A stretch of DNA of 20,787 nucleotides from Chitinispirillales bacterium (GCA_031254455.1 JAIRUI010000098.1:1-20787); one strand, 5' to 3'. Shown: positions 6,779 through 16,985, numbered from the stretch's first letter. Made by a program: numbers and translations. The notes: generated by a model from the sequence alone, not told the origin.

Positions 6779-8032
6779 ATGACCAAAGCATTACCTGAAT
6801 ACGATATAATAATTGTAGGCGGCGGACCTGCCGGACTTTCGGCGGCGGCGAAATTGAGCAAGACGTTTTCTGTCTTGTTAATCGAAAAAAATGAATTAGG
6901 AACGACTTTCGCCTCCTGGTATTCTTATTTGGATAGAGTAAAAGCGCAAAAATTGGATGACGCTATTGCGTTCAAAAGCGAACACATTCATTTTGTAGCG
7001 CCTACTTTGCAGCACAATATGAGAGACGATTGCGTGGTTTTAGATCATGATAAAACGCTGCAAATTTGGATAGATAGAGCTAAAAACAACGGCGTAAAAT
7101 TTGTTCGGGCGGAGTTTCGCGGCTATTCACGAAAAAAGCAAGATTTCGTGACTGTAGAAACGACAAACGGAATTTTTACGGGTAAACTTTTGATTGACGC
7201 CTGCGGGGCGCATTCGCCGATAGTGCGTAAACGCAATTTGGTCAGACGCGTAGATGCGTGGGTAATTTACGGCGCAAAAATTCGCGTCAAAAATAATCTG
7301 CGTCCTGTCCAATTGGAATATTATCCGCTTAACGACGACGAAAATACTTACGTAGGTATTCATCCGTTTAACGAAAATGAAATAAATTTTTATGTTTTCA
7401 TCGGAAAAAACGGTACTTTCGGCGATCCGCAGAAACTAAAACTTCGATTCGAAAAAACGCTTGCATCGACTTATCCGGACGCAGAAGTTATTGCACCGCT
7501 TTACGGCTCGATTCCATCGGGAATATTGAAAAAATACGCATTGGACAATGTTATTTTTTGGGGCGCTTCAGGAATGCTCAATCCAGACGGCTGCGGAATG
7601 GGATTTAATGAAATTTTGCGGCAGTTGGATACTTTCGAAGCGGAGATTACAAGAACTTTCAGAGCGAATCGTCTTGACGAGCGGGCTTTAAGACGAGTTG
7701 CGCTTGGGCTTCGTAACATAGAAACCATGCATTTCCAACGAATTATCGGAGCGTTTTCACTGTATTTCATAAGGTCGGAAGGACGTTGGGACGGCGGTGT
7801 GCGGTGGTTGAACGCTCTGGGCGGTCATAGCAAATACTGGATGCGTAACGAAATGTCGCTTTTGTGGATTAGAGACGCGACGCTTAAACTTCACAAAGCG
7901 GTTCCGTTCAAAGAGACGATAAAAATGATTCCGCCGAACGAATTACTGTTTATTTTTGAGCAACTTATACGTTTTTCGTTTTCTGCTATTTTCATAAACA
8001 TCTTGCGGTTTTTCGGTCTCGCCAGAAGATGA
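6779..8032 (+). CDS. FAD-dependent oxidoreductase, geranylgeranyl-reductase / lycopene-cyclase-like
   Basis: 417 residues. N-terminal Rossmann FAD-binding motif DIIIVGGGPAGLSAA (9-23, GGGPAG at 14-19) followed by the acidic strand end LIEKNELG. A second FAD motif of this superfamily, LIDACGAHSPIVR (about 138-150), and the C-terminal FAD-contacting segment WGASGMLNPDGCGMGFNEIL (261-280) match geranylgeranyl reductases and related flavoproteins. Those enzymes hydrogenate isoprenoid chains or cyclise carotenoids; the substrate here cannot be read from sequence. The last ~30 residues are hydrophobic (FSFSAIFINILRFFGLA), suggesting membrane attachment. Strong GGAGG upstream of the ATG. Its stop overlaps the rimO start (ATGA), so the two are co-translated. 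Confidence 0.75.
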   Translation: MTKALPEYDIIIVGGGPAGLSAAAKLSKTFSVLLIEKNELGTTFASWYSYLDRVKAQKLDDAIAFKSEHIHFVAPTLQHNMRDDCVVLDHDKTLQIWIDRAKNNGVKFVRAEFRGYSRKKQDFVTVETTNGIFTGKLLIDACGAHSPIVRKRNLVRRVDAWVIYGAKIRVKNNLRPVQLEYYPLNDDENTYVGIHPFNENEINFYVFIGKNGTFGDPQKLKLRFEKTLASTYPDAEVIAPLYGSIPSGILKKYALDNVIFWGASGMLNPDGCGMGFNEILRQLDTFEAEITRTFRANRLDERALRRVALGLRNIETMHFQRIIGAFSLYFIRSEGRWDGGVRWLNALGGHSKYWMRNEMSLLWIRDATLKLHKAVPFKETIKMIPPNELLFIFEQLIRFSFSAIFINILRFFGLARR

Positions 8033-9312
8033 AGAAATTGTTTTTATGCAATTTGGGCTGTTCAAAAAATTTTGTTGACGGCGATACGATTGCAGGTTTT
8101 TTGGTTAAAAACGGATTTGAAACAACTCAAAACGCCGCCGTTGCGGACGCGATAATAGTTAATACCTGTTCGTTTATCGAGCAGGCGACGCAGGAAGCGA
8201 TAAATACGATTTTGGAGTACGCTTCGCAAAAAAAAGTCGGGAGTGAATTTATCGTTTCCGGGTGTTTTTCGCAGCGATACAAATCAAAAGTTGAAAAGAA
8301 TTTTCCAGAAGTCGATTTATGGCTTTCGACGCAAAATTGGCGTGAAGAATTAAAAAAATTCTATAATTTTCAGGATATTACGAAAGGTTTTGAACGGATT
8401 TTGTCCGAACCGATTCACACGCAGTATCTAAAAATTTCCGACGGTTGTTCTCACAAATGCTCGTTTTGCGTTATTCCTCAAATAAAAGGCGATTTTAAGA
8501 GTGAGCCGATGGAAAAAATTGTCAAAGAAGCGCAAATTCTTGAAGAAAAAGGAGTTAAGGAAATAATTATAGTTTCGCAAGACACTTCTTTTTACGGAAG
8601 AGACATAGGCGTAAATCTTACCGTCTTATTAAAGACGCTGTTGGAAGCGACGAATTTTCGCTGGATTCGGACGATGTACTTGCATCCTAATTTCGTTGAC
8701 GACGAATTTTTGGACTTTATTGCAGGAAATTCACGAATTTGTCCGTACTTTGATATTCCGTTGCAGCATATTTGCGATGAAATCCTTAAATCAATGGGGC
8801 GAAAACCGAAAAAAAGCGAGTTATATAAACTTATTGAAAAAATACGCAAAAAAGTTCCTAACGCGACAATTCGTTCTTCGTTTATAATCGGCTATCCTAA
8901 CGAAAACCTAAAAGATTTCAAGGAGTTATGCGAATTTGTAAAATGGGCGGAATTTGACAAACTAGGCGTTTTCCCGTATTCGCCGGAAGAAGGCGCAAAA
9001 GCGGCAAAACTTTCGAATCGTCCGGCAAACAAAACCGTGCAAAAAAGGATAACTACGATTATGGAAATTCAAAGAGAAATAAGCCGGAAAAAACAGGAAG
9101 CGAAAATAGGACAAAAAATTGAGATAATCGTGGACGGAGTCAGTGAATTTCCAGAATATAATTTTGAATGTCGAAGCGTTGGCGACGCTCCGGAAGTGGA
9201 CGGAAAAGTTTTTTTAACGGATGGAGACGCGGCTGTCGGAGATTTTGTTGAAGCCGAAATTGTCGATTGCGACGATTATGATTTGTTTGCGAAATTCGTT
9301 AAGAAAGTATAA
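8029..9312 (+). CDS. rimO: Ribosomal protein S12 methylthiotransferase RimO
   Basis: 427 residues. Radical-SAM enzyme that methylthiolates the conserved aspartate of ribosomal protein S12. The N-terminal MTTase domain carries the three auxiliary cluster ligands: CNLGCSKN (Cys11), VNTCSFIE (Cys47) and SGCFSQRY (Cys79). The radical-SAM motif is DGCSHKCSFC (Cys140, Cys144, Cys147) followed by VIPQIKG. A C-terminal TRAM domain ends the protein (KIEIIVDGV ... EAEIVDCDDYDLFAKFV). CNLGCSKN and the IPQIKG context favour RimO over MiaB. The ATG overlaps the stop of the flavoprotein gene by 4 bp. It converges on ispG with a 24-bp gap. Confidence 0.93.
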   Translation: MKKLFLCNLGCSKNFVDGDTIAGFLVKNGFETTQNAAVADAIIVNTCSFIEQATQEAINTILEYASQKKVGSEFIVSGCFSQRYKSKVEKNFPEVDLWLSTQNWREELKKFYNFQDITKGFERILSEPIHTQYLKISDGCSHKCSFCVIPQIKGDFKSEPMEKIVKEAQILEEKGVKEIIIVSQDTSFYGRDIGVNLTVLLKTLLEATNFRWIRTMYLHPNFVDDEFLDFIAGNSRICPYFDIPLQHICDEILKSMGRKPKKSELYKLIEKIRKKVPNATIRSSFIIGYPNENLKDFKELCEFVKWAEFDKLGVFPYSPEEGAKAAKLSNRPANKTVQKRITTIMEIQREISRKKQEAKIGQKIEIIVDGVSEFPEYNFECRSVGDAPEVDGKVFLTDGDAAVGDFVEAEIVDCDDYDLFAKFVKKV

Positions 9313-9336
9313 TAAATACGTCTTTTAACGACAAAT

Positions 9337-10422
9337 TTATTTAACAATTCTATTTTTTTCTTCCAAAAAGTTATTAATCAGTACAAACAATTCGGATATT
9401 ATTTGACTTTCCGCGACTTTTTTAACGGTTTGTCCTTTGACAAATAAAAGTCCTTCGCCGATTCCGCCGGCGACGCCGACATCCGCCTCTTTCGCCTCGC
9501 CCGGACCGTTTACGACGCAGCCCATAACGGCTACCGAAATGTCTTCTTTGACGCTTTTAAGTTTTTCTTCGACTTTTTCGGCAAGTCCGGCTAAGTCAAT
9601 TTGAGTTCTTCCGCATGTCGGGCAAGCAATTAAAACGGGTCCTCCGCGAAGTCCGAGCGATTTAAGAATTTCCCGTGCGACGCCGACTTCATCGACAGGG
9701 TCGCCTGAAAGCGAAACTCGAATCGTGTCGCCTATTCCTCTCGACAAAATAGCGCCAAGCCCTGCGGCCGACTTTATCGTTCCGGTTTTTATCGTTCCGG
9801 ATTCGGTAATTCCAATGTGCTGCGGAATATCGGTCTTTGACGACAAAATTTCACACGCCGCAATCGTAGAAACTACGTCGGTAGATTTTATCGACAAAAC
9901 CAAATTTGTAAAATTTAGTTCGTCCATCATTTCTGCATACCTAAGAGCGCTTTGCGCCAGAGCTTCAGGAGTCGGACGCCCGTATTTTTCAAGCAAATCT
10001 TTCTGCAAACTTCCTGAGTTTACGCCGACGCGAATTGCGATTCCAGCCGCTTTTGCCGCTTCTACAACCTCTTTTGTACGCTCAACCGAACCGATATTTC
10101 CCGGATTTATCCGAACTTTCGCCGCGCCGGATTTTATTGCCGAAAGAGCCATCTTATAATCAAAATGAATATCGGCTACAATCGGAAGTTTCGTTCGTTT
10201 GACAATTTTTTCAAAGCCTTGCGCCGCCGCGTCGTCGTTGACGGTTATGCGAATGATTTCACAGCCCGATTCTTCCAGTTTGCGAATCTGCGCGGTTGTC
10301 GCCTCTACGTCAGCGGTTTTTGTGTTCGTCATTGATTGAATGGATATTGGATTTTCGCCGCCGATTTTTACGTTTCCGACAAATGCAACCCGAGTAAGTT
10401 TTCTTTGAATCGAATTTATCAT
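9337..10422 (-). CDS. ispG: 4-hydroxy-3-methylbut-2-en-1-yl diphosphate synthase (IspG/GcpE)
   Basis: 361 residues, the compact bacterial form. It reduces the cyclic diphosphate MEcPP to HMBPP with a 4Fe-4S cluster in the MEP isoprenoid pathway. The N-terminal TIM-barrel shows PISIQSMTNTKTADVEAT, VADIHFDYKMA and RINPGNIG. The C-terminal cluster domain has CPTCGRTQ (Cys267, Cys270) and MGCVVNGPGEA (Cys302 and catalytic Glu309). The ATG at 10422 is preceded by AAAGGAAA. It is divergent from sprA and convergent with rimO. With the prenyl-reductase-like gene nearby it hints at an isoprenoid theme, but the two are not in one operon. Confidence 0.96.
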   Translation of the reverse strand: MINSIQRKLTRVAFVGNVKIGGENPISIQSMTNTKTADVEATTAQIRKLEESGCEIIRITVNDDAAAQGFEKIVKRTKLPIVADIHFDYKMALSAIKSGAAKVRINPGNIGSVERTKEVVEAAKAAGIAIRVGVNSGSLQKDLLEKYGRPTPEALAQSALRYAEMMDELNFTNLVLSIKSTDVVSTIAACEILSSKTDIPQHIGITESGTIKTGTIKSAAGLGAILSRGIGDTIRVSLSGDPVDEVGVAREILKSLGLRGGPVLIACPTCGRTQIDLAGLAEKVEEKLKSVKEDISVAVMGCVVNGPGEAKEADVGVAGGIGEGLLFVKGQTVKKVAESQIISELFVLINNFLEEKNRIVK

Positions 10423-10492
10423 ATAATTTCCTTTTGTTTTTATCGTTAAAAATAATATTTTTCATCTATTACTTTAAATAAAACAGTCCTCA

Positions 10493-10522
10493 TTGCATTC
10501 TTTTGTGTAAAAAAACTATTTT
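10493..10522 (+). promoter_or_regulatory. Possible promoter for sprA
   Basis: TTGCAT (10493-10498) and TATTTT (10517-10522), 18 bp apart, lie about 60 bp ahead of the chosen sprA start in the ispG-sprA divergent spacer. The match is modest and the region AT-rich, so this is a weak call. Confidence 0.25.
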
Positions 10523-10583
10523 TCGGCGTGATTTAAGCGAAACAAAAACACTCAATCACCGCACTTTTTATGAGGACCGGAAT

Positions 10584-13500
10584 TTGCTTAAAAAAATAAA
10601 AAATTATTACATTGCAATATTCGCGGTGTTTCTTTTTTCGGTCTATTCTTTTGCGCAAATTGAGTACGGAAGCGGAACATATAGAAATCCTTATGCCGAT
10701 TTATACAGCGGTTCTCCTTTGCAGGAATTTCATGCGGACGTCTTGGACAAAAACAAACCGGCAATGATGAAAGACACTTTAATTGTTGATTTCGGAAATC
10801 GAAACGTTACGTTTTCACGAATTGACAAATTAACCGAAATGCCTGTTTGGCAATTTCATTATTCGGAAATTGAAGATTATTTGCGCGATATGGAAACACA
10901 CGCCAGAAATTCGCTTTGGAATGAATATGTTCGCGAAAAAGGGAAATTCTCAAGAAAAGACAATTACACTAACAAATCCGGACTTACGTTTGCCGTTCCT
11001 GCTCGTCTTCCGCGCTGGGCGACAAGAATTTTAGGACAGGAACCGCCTAAACTCGCTATCACCGGCAGTCAAAAAATACTTTTTGGCGTATCCGTAGACG
11101 CGGACGAAGGAACTCGCGACAAGCCCGGGAAAAAAAGAGCGCAGGTGATGTTTCAGCCGACGAGCGATTTTAACATAAAGGGGAGCGTCGGTCGTCTTTT
11201 ACATCTCGAAATAAACCTTAAAGGCAACGTTAAAGATTCCGATTTTTTTGATCAGGCAAGAGATCAGTTAAGCCAAGTGAAAATTCACTATCGCGAAGAA
11301 ACGCCGGGTGAATTGGAAGACGATATTATTCAGGAAGTCGAAATAGGAAAAACTAATTTTCAAATGCCCGGTCAAGGATTGGCGGGATATTCTTCCGGCA
11401 GTAACGAAAATCTGTTTGGAATAAAAGTTCGCTCAAAATTAGGTCCTTTGGAATTGACCACGATTGCTAGTATAGAAAACGTGGAAACCCAGCATAAAAC
11501 GATTAAAAGCAACGAACCGCGGACCGATACTATTTCAGAACTACAATACGCAAAAAATCAATTTTTCTATATTGACGATATTTATAGGCAAAAAGCGGAA
11601 AATCCTTCAACGCAGGCGCCGGAGATACTTACCGAAAAAATTCATGTATATAGAAAAGTGACTTGGAAATCTCCAACCGACGACATAAGATATGCTTATT
11701 ATAAAGAAGGCGGAGAAGAAGCGCATGCTTTTAAGAAACTTAAAAGCGGCGTTGATTATACAATGGATTTGACAAGACAGGGAGTTATTCAATTTATGAG
11801 TCGGCTAAACGAAAGCGACGTTATCGGAGTAGTTTTTGAAATAGCCGGATTAGCATATAAAGGCGATACGACAATTAATAAAGTTGTAATAAACGACTCT
11901 ACAACCGCAGACGCCTACAGGGATTTGTGGGTACTTAAAAACGGTTCTTCAAAAATAGAAAACGATAATTACAATTTGATGCTGCGAAACGTCTATTATA
12001 TAGGAACAGGCGATGAAACGGATTTTACTTTGGACGTTCTTCGCAAATCGCTCGACGGTAAACAGAAATCGCAAAACGACGCGGGAGAATATTTTTCCGA
12101 TATTTTGGGTTTAAGCGAAAACGGAACTATTTCGGTGACGAATCGTCAAATCTTTGACTTGGAAAACGGGTATATGTTTATTCCTCCGTTCAAAGCGAAA
12201 ACCGGCGAAAACGCAAACTGGGTTTTTACGAATCCTAATTTAGGACTGTCGGACAAAGATTCAAACGTAAATTTTGACGCTTATGACGACTCAAAATCAT
12301 CGGTTAAGGCAAAGTATAAAATTGTAACAAAAGGCAAAAAGAGAGTTGAGCGATTTAATTTGGATTTTGGCATTGTAGAAGGATCCGAAAAGCTTTCTAT
12401 CGGCGCCGGCGACTCTCTTATCCGTTACACCGACTATGATATTGACTATGGCTTCGGCAGCGTAGTCTTGATTTCTCCGAAAGCGTTAAGCGCCGATGTT
12501 ATAGAGTGCGATTACCAGAAAGAATCTTTGTTTTTACTTGATAAAAAAGTATTTATCGGAATTAACGGGAAATTGGATTTACCGGGAATCGGAAGAAATT
12601 CGTTTTTATCGACAACTCTTATGTGGCAGCTTATGGACGCAAAAAAAATGATGCCTAAAGTCGGTACCGAACCGTATAACAGATTTTTGTTCGACAGCAA
12701 CTTACGGCTTGATTTCGCTCCTCATTGGATGACTTCTGCGATAAACTTAATTCCGTTTATAGAACGTGAAGAGCAAAGTTCTGCGGTATTCGACATTGAA
12801 ACGGCGTATTCGTCGTCAAAAAATTCAGCGAAATCAAACGGAGAAGCGTCAATTGACAATTTCAGCACTTCGGCTAGAACATATTCTATAGGAACTTCGC
12901 ATACAAATTGGTACAGAGCCGCTCCCGATCCTTATATGGCAAAGAATTTTGAAAAAAATCCACCCGCCTGGTTTTGGTATTGGTATGAGCCGGCAATTGG
13001 AGACAGTCGTACGGAAAGGCGCGAAATTTATCCTTTGGAGAATACTAATAATGCCGCTCAAACGTATTACGACAAAATAAATACGCTGAAATTGGTCGTT
13101 CAGCCGTATCCCGAAAAACAGGATTTGCGAAGCGGAATTTCATTGGACGGAAAGAAGCCGGAAGTTTCTCCGTATGCAGGCATAAGCCACGGTTTTTCAA
13201 ACGCGTTAATGGACCGTTCGGAAGACAGGTATTTTGAGTTTTGGATTAAAGTGAAAGGTGAGACGGGGAAAAAACCCGCCGAAGGAATGCTTTTTATTGA
13301 CTTGGGAAATTTATCCGAAGATATTTCAATAAACGGGGGGCCGCCCAATGGAGGTATAGAATATGAAACATACTCGTCGTACGTAACTGAAGCGACCGAC
13401 CTTGGATTAGATAAAAAAAGAAACGAAGACGAGTTTTATCTTTATCCGAATTTCACTTCTTCAGGCAGTTTCTTTTGGGATACGCTCAGATATAACGATC

Positions 13501-16500
13501 CTCGTTTGGGTGAAGAATGGAGATTTGACCCGTCGCGCGACGACTATAAACTTTATGATAAAGATAATCTTGCGAACAGAAAATATGTAAACGGAACGCA
13601 AGGAAACGAAAAAGCGGACAGCAAAGACATAGACGGAGACGGTATTGTCATTTCCGCTATAGACGGCGGAGATTACTTCCGATATAAAATCGATTTAAAA
13701 AATATAAAAAAATCACCGTTTTACGATAAAACGCTGCTTGCAAACGACACAAATTCCGGATGGATTCACGTTCGTGTTCCTATCAGTATAATTCCGGATT
13801 CGATATCAAATAACAATAAACAAAATTTTGACGTGTACGGAAACCCGGACTGGAGAAGAGTTCGTCACTTAAGAATGCTTTGGACACAAATAGAACCGTC
13901 GTTTGATTTGCCGGGGCATTTGGATTCTTTGGAATTTGAAGGAATACAATTCGTGGGGAATACGTGGAAAGAGCAAGTAAAAGACACTTCAGGATTATCC
14001 GGATTGGTCGTGGCGAGCGTTTTGGACAGCCGATCAACGCTTGGATACACGTATCCGGCTTGGAAGCATCGCGATTCCATAAACGGAGAACAGGCGACCG
14101 ATTATACTCTTCGTTTAGAATTTACCGGCGTTCCCGCCGATAGCGTAGTTTTGGTCGGCAGAGATTTTGAAGAATCGCAATCAATGGATTTATCGCGGTA
14201 TCGGGCTGTAAAATTTTGGGCAAAAGACATAGCGGGTAAAATAAATAATTTTAACGATAATTGGTTCGTTTTACGATTCGGGAACGATGCAAGCGGTTAT
14301 TATGAGTACAAAACAAGGCGGCTTGGCGAAAATGTCGGCTGGGACGGCGAAGGGTTTGCCGTAAATTTGGACGACTTGACAAAACTTAAAATTTCGTGGT
14401 TTGACAAATACGGCGAAAGAGATACGTTAATTAATACCGTTTCAGTAACTGAAAACGGCGACTCTTTGCGAGTTTATTCGGAAACCAGAATTGCGCCTTC
14501 ACTTTCTAATGTTTCTTGGATTGCGTTCGGAATTCAAAACGGGTCGAATATTTATTCCGGCGATGTTCGAATAAACGGATTCAGGGCGACGGGGATCAGT
14601 GATTACAGCGGCTGGGCGTTACGTGCGTCAATGAAACTAAATTGGTCGGATTTTATTGAAAATTCAATGGATTTCAAATATACCGATGCGGATTTTAGAA
14701 GCATGTCGGACGATATACACAAAGAAAGCAGTGCGCGTATAAGTTCGGGGTTGGGCTCAAAAATACAAATAGATAAATTTTTGCCCGACAGATTAGGAGT
14801 TCAAATTCCGTTAGGCGGCAACATTGCCGCTTCGATGCAGCGGCCGCAAATGCGTCCTAACAGCGATATAAAACTTAATAACACGCGTGGAGAATCCGAC
14901 GGATTAAGCGATATGCTTGGCGACTTTGGCAGAATTATTTCAAATTCAAAAGAAAAAGGCGAAATTACTTTATCCGAAAAATATGAAACACGCGGACGCA
15001 GTCGAAGCGCATATACCGGATACCATAAAAATAAAACTTCCGAAAAAGTCATTCCACGCTTAACGGCAGACAGAATAGGTATAGACTATCGAGTAAATTA
15101 TCGGGATTCTCTTGCCCGCGCGGGCGAAGTTCCCGAAAATGAAGCGGATAAAATTCATCGTGAAGGATTTGAGAAATATCACGGAGAAATAAACACAAAC
15201 CGGAATCACAGTATGGATTTGGATTATAATTTTTCTCCGTCCAAAAAGGTTATCGAAACACTTTCTTGGTCGCCGCTAAAAAATGTAAAAAATTTGAACC
15301 TTTCAAAAAAGACAAAAGGGATGTCGCTTAATTTACTTCCGGAAAGAGTAATGTTTGATTTTATGAACGTAAACTACCAAAAACGCGAAAAATACAATTC
15401 AATTCAAGATGTAACGGACACATCCGGACAGTATTTCCTAAACCAAAAACCCGTTGAAGAAGTTACAATGACGCATGGGTTTAATATGACCTATAAACCT
15501 ATAAACCCTTTTGTTGCGATAAACTACAATTTGGGGATAAATCGAAACTTTGACAAATTTATAAAAAATTGGGAAAACAGCGGAATCGGTAATTTTGCAA
15601 ATTCCGCTGTTTTCCGTATGGACGACCAATACCGGCAGTACAACGTACTTTTTAGCGAACAAAGCAGAAACCAAGACATAAAATTAGCCTTTACGCCTGA
15701 AATTACACGTTGGCTCACGTTTTCCGCAAACGGCGGAGGCGGGTATTCGCAAAACATGTCGTTAAATTACGACACTACGTATATGAATACCAGTATAAAC
15801 AGTTCGTTTGATTTAAGCACGCAGTTTAATATTCGTCGTCTTTTTGAGGATTTCTCAAAAAGCGTTAAAAATAGAGAAAATTTTGCGAAAGGTCTTTCAA
15901 ACATTGCAAAGGGGTTTGAGACGGTTGGATTTGACGGCATAAATTTCAATTACAGCGCAAGCATGAGTTTGAAAAATTCGCTTATGAATATAGATTATTT
16001 AGACCGCGGACTTGACGGCGGAAAATTAAATTATATGCTCTATTCTTTCGGACTTTTCAATCGCTCGTTCAGTGATTTTGTTACGGGAAATATGGACGAC
16101 TCAAATGCGTTCGGCGGCGTTCAAACACGGATAGGAAATACAAATAGCGCCTCGGATAGGCGAAGCACTTCGCAAAACTATACATTGTCCACTTCGCTTC
16201 GCATCCCCAAGCCCGTAGAAATTTCCGTAAATAACATGTCGCTTGGCTGGACAAGAACTTATTCGATAACGCCCGAAGTCGACAGATTGGACACGGCGAT
16301 AATTTTTCCCGACGTTAGGATTGGAGTGAGCAGTTCGGCGTTGGAACAACTTGATATAGTTAAACAAAACTTCTCTAATTTTCGTTTGGATTGGGGATAC
16401 AATTATCGGCTTACAAACTCAAGAAGCGGAATGTTGTTTAGTAAAATAGAAAAGAATCATAAAGTATATTGGGGATTTTCTCCTCTTATAAAAACCTCGA

Positions 16501-16985
16501 TACGTTTAAAAAAATTGGGTTTAGATTTTTCTTATTCTCTTGATTTGGGATTTGATTCGACAGAGGTCCGCGATTCGTCGCTTGTTGCAGACGAAGGACG
16601 TTGGATTGATACGTTGATGCGCAGTTCTCAAACAAAGACGGTTACAAATAATTGGACGGCGGGATATCACGTTGACGGGAAACGCGGGCGCACGATAAAG
16701 CTTTTCCGCGACCAAGTAATTGAAATAAAAGGCGACATAGATTATTCGCTTTCCATAAGATTAATAAAATCATACCACAGGTTCTATCCGCAAAAAAACA
16801 ATAATACTTTTGAAAATGAAGATTATGACGATGTTTCAATAAATATTTATCCGCAAATGGCATATAAATTCACAAAAAACGTAGATGCGCGTTTATTTTA
16901 TGAATTAAGACGGAATATTACGGGAAAGCAAGAATTTCTTTCTCATCACAGTCAGTTTGCGATGGAAGTAACAATTTCATTCTAA
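10584..16985 (+). CDS. sprA: SprA-family type IX secretion outer-membrane translocon
   Basis: About 2133 residues. SprA (Sov) is the giant beta-barrel through which type IX cargo crosses the outer membrane. The frame is open from 10503, but the TTG at 10584 has GAGG 8 nt upstream and starts directly at a signal peptide (MLKKIKNYYIAIFAVFLFSV then YSFAQ), so I choose it. Family features: an early region with SQKILFGVSVDAD and EVEIGKTNFQMPGQGL then LFGIKVRSKLGPLELT; middle soluble domains (PYPEKQDLR..., a Ca-loop-like DIDGDG near 1015, carbohydrate-binding-like folds near LSRYRAVKFWAKD); and long alternating barrel strands to a terminal VTISF ending in Phe. Somewhat shorter than Bacteroidetes SprA. 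No other T9SS gene is visible. Only 13 bp separate it from the MATE gene, so they may share an mRNA. Confidence 0.88.
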   Translation: MLKKIKNYYIAIFAVFLFSVYSFAQIEYGSGTYRNPYADLYSGSPLQEFHADVLDKNKPAMMKDTLIVDFGNRNVTFSRIDKLTEMPVWQFHYSEIEDYLRDMETHARNSLWNEYVREKGKFSRKDNYTNKSGLTFAVPARLPRWATRILGQEPPKLAITGSQKILFGVSVDADEGTRDKPGKKRAQVMFQPTSDFNIKGSVGRLLHLEINLKGNVKDSDFFDQARDQLSQVKIHYREETPGELEDDIIQEVEIGKTNFQMPGQGLAGYSSGSNENLFGIKVRSKLGPLELTTIASIENVETQHKTIKSNEPRTDTISELQYAKNQFFYIDDIYRQKAENPSTQAPEILTEKIHVYRKVTWKSPTDDIRYAYYKEGGEEAHAFKKLKSGVDYTMDLTRQGVIQFMSRLNESDVIGVVFEIAGLAYKGDTTINKVVINDSTTADAYRDLWVLKNGSSKIENDNYNLMLRNVYYIGTGDETDFTLDVLRKSLDGKQKSQNDAGEYFSDILGLSENGTISVTNRQIFDLENGYMFIPPFKAKTGENANWVFTNPNLGLSDKDSNVNFDAYDDSKSSVKAKYKIVTKGKKRVERFNLDFGIVEGSEKLSIGAGDSLIRYTDYDIDYGFGSVVLISPKALSADVIECDYQKESLFLLDKKVFIGINGKLDLPGIGRNSFLSTTLMWQLMDAKKMMPKVGTEPYNRFLFDSNLRLDFAPHWMTSAINLIPFIEREEQSSAVFDIETAYSSSKNSAKSNGEASIDNFSTSARTYSIGTSHTNWYRAAPDPYMAKNFEKNPPAWFWYWYEPAIGDSRTERREIYPLENTNNAAQTYYDKINTLKLVVQPYPEKQDLRSGISLDGKKPEVSPYAGISHGFSNALMDRSEDRYFEFWIKVKGETGKKPAEGMLFIDLGNLSEDISINGGPPNGGIEYETYSSYVTEATDLGLDKKRNEDEFYLYPNFTSSGSFFWDTLRYNDPRLGEEWRFDPSRDDYKLYDKDNLANRKYVNGTQGNEKADSKDIDGDGIVISAIDGGDYFRYKIDLKNIKKSPFYDKTLLANDTNSGWIHVRVPISIIPDSISNNNKQNFDVYGNPDWRRVRHLRMLWTQIEPSFDLPGHLDSLEFEGIQFVGNTWKEQVKDTSGLSGLVVASVLDSRSTLGYTYPAWKHRDSINGEQATDYTLRLEFTGVPADSVVLVGRDFEESQSMDLSRYRAVKFWAKDIAGKINNFNDNWFVLRFGNDASGYYEYKTRRLGENVGWDGEGFAVNLDDLTKLKISWFDKYGERDTLINTVSVTENGDSLRVYSETRIAPSLSNVSWIAFGIQNGSNIYSGDVRINGFRATGISDYSGWALRASMKLNWSDFIENSMDFKYTDADFRSMSDDIHKESSARISSGLGSKIQIDKFLPDRLGVQIPLGGNIAASMQRPQMRPNSDIKLNNTRGESDGLSDMLGDFGRIISNSKEKGEITLSEKYETRGRSRSAYTGYHKNKTSEKVIPRLTADRIGIDYRVNYRDSLARAGEVPENEADKIHREGFEKYHGEINTNRNHSMDLDYNFSPSKKVIETLSWSPLKNVKNLNLSKKTKGMSLNLLPERVMFDFMNVNYQKREKYNSIQDVTDTSGQYFLNQKPVEEVTMTHGFNMTYKPINPFVAINYNLGINRNFDKFIKNWENSGIGNFANSAVFRMDDQYRQYNVLFSEQSRNQDIKLAFTPEITRWLTFSANGGGGYSQNMSLNYDTTYMNTSINSSFDLSTQFNIRRLFEDFSKSVKNRENFAKGLSNIAKGFETVGFDGINFNYSASMSLKNSLMNIDYLDRGLDGGKLNYMLYSFGLFNRSFSDFVTGNMDDSNAFGGVQTRIGNTNSASDRRSTSQNYTLSTSLRIPKPVEISVNNMSLGWTRTYSITPEVDRLDTAIIFPDVRIGVSSSALEQLDIVKQNFSNFRLDWGYNYRLTNSRSGMLFSKIEKNHKVYWGFSPLIKTSIRLKKLGLDFSYSLDLGFDSTEVRDSSLVADEGRWIDTLMRSSQTKTVTNNWTAGYHVDGKRGRTIKLFRDQVIEIKGDIDYSLSIRLIKSYHRFYPQKNNNTFENEDYDDVSINIYPQMAYKFTKNVDARLFYELRRNITGKQEFLSHHSQFAMEVTISF
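15572..15615 (+). repeat. Perfect 15-bp inverted repeat inside sprA
   Basis: GGAAAACAGCGGAAT (15572-15586) and ATTCCGCTGTTTTCC (15601-15615) are exact reverse complements around a 14-bp spacer. The frame stays open through it (NWENSGIGNFANSAVFRMDD). There is no T-run after it, so it is not an obvious terminator. It would form a stable hairpin in the mRNA of a barrel strand/loop region. Confidence 0.85.

Noticed and set aside
10503..10583. Upstream extension of sprA from a TTG at 10503
   Set aside because: It would place 27 mostly polar residues before an otherwise clear signal peptide. The TTG at 10584 has a plausible ribosome binding site.
15114..15125. Palindrome GCCCGCGCGGGC in sprA
   Set aside because: It is a short self-complementary stretch explained by coding for a Leu-Ala-Arg-Ala-Gly-Glu segment; no partner copy was seen.
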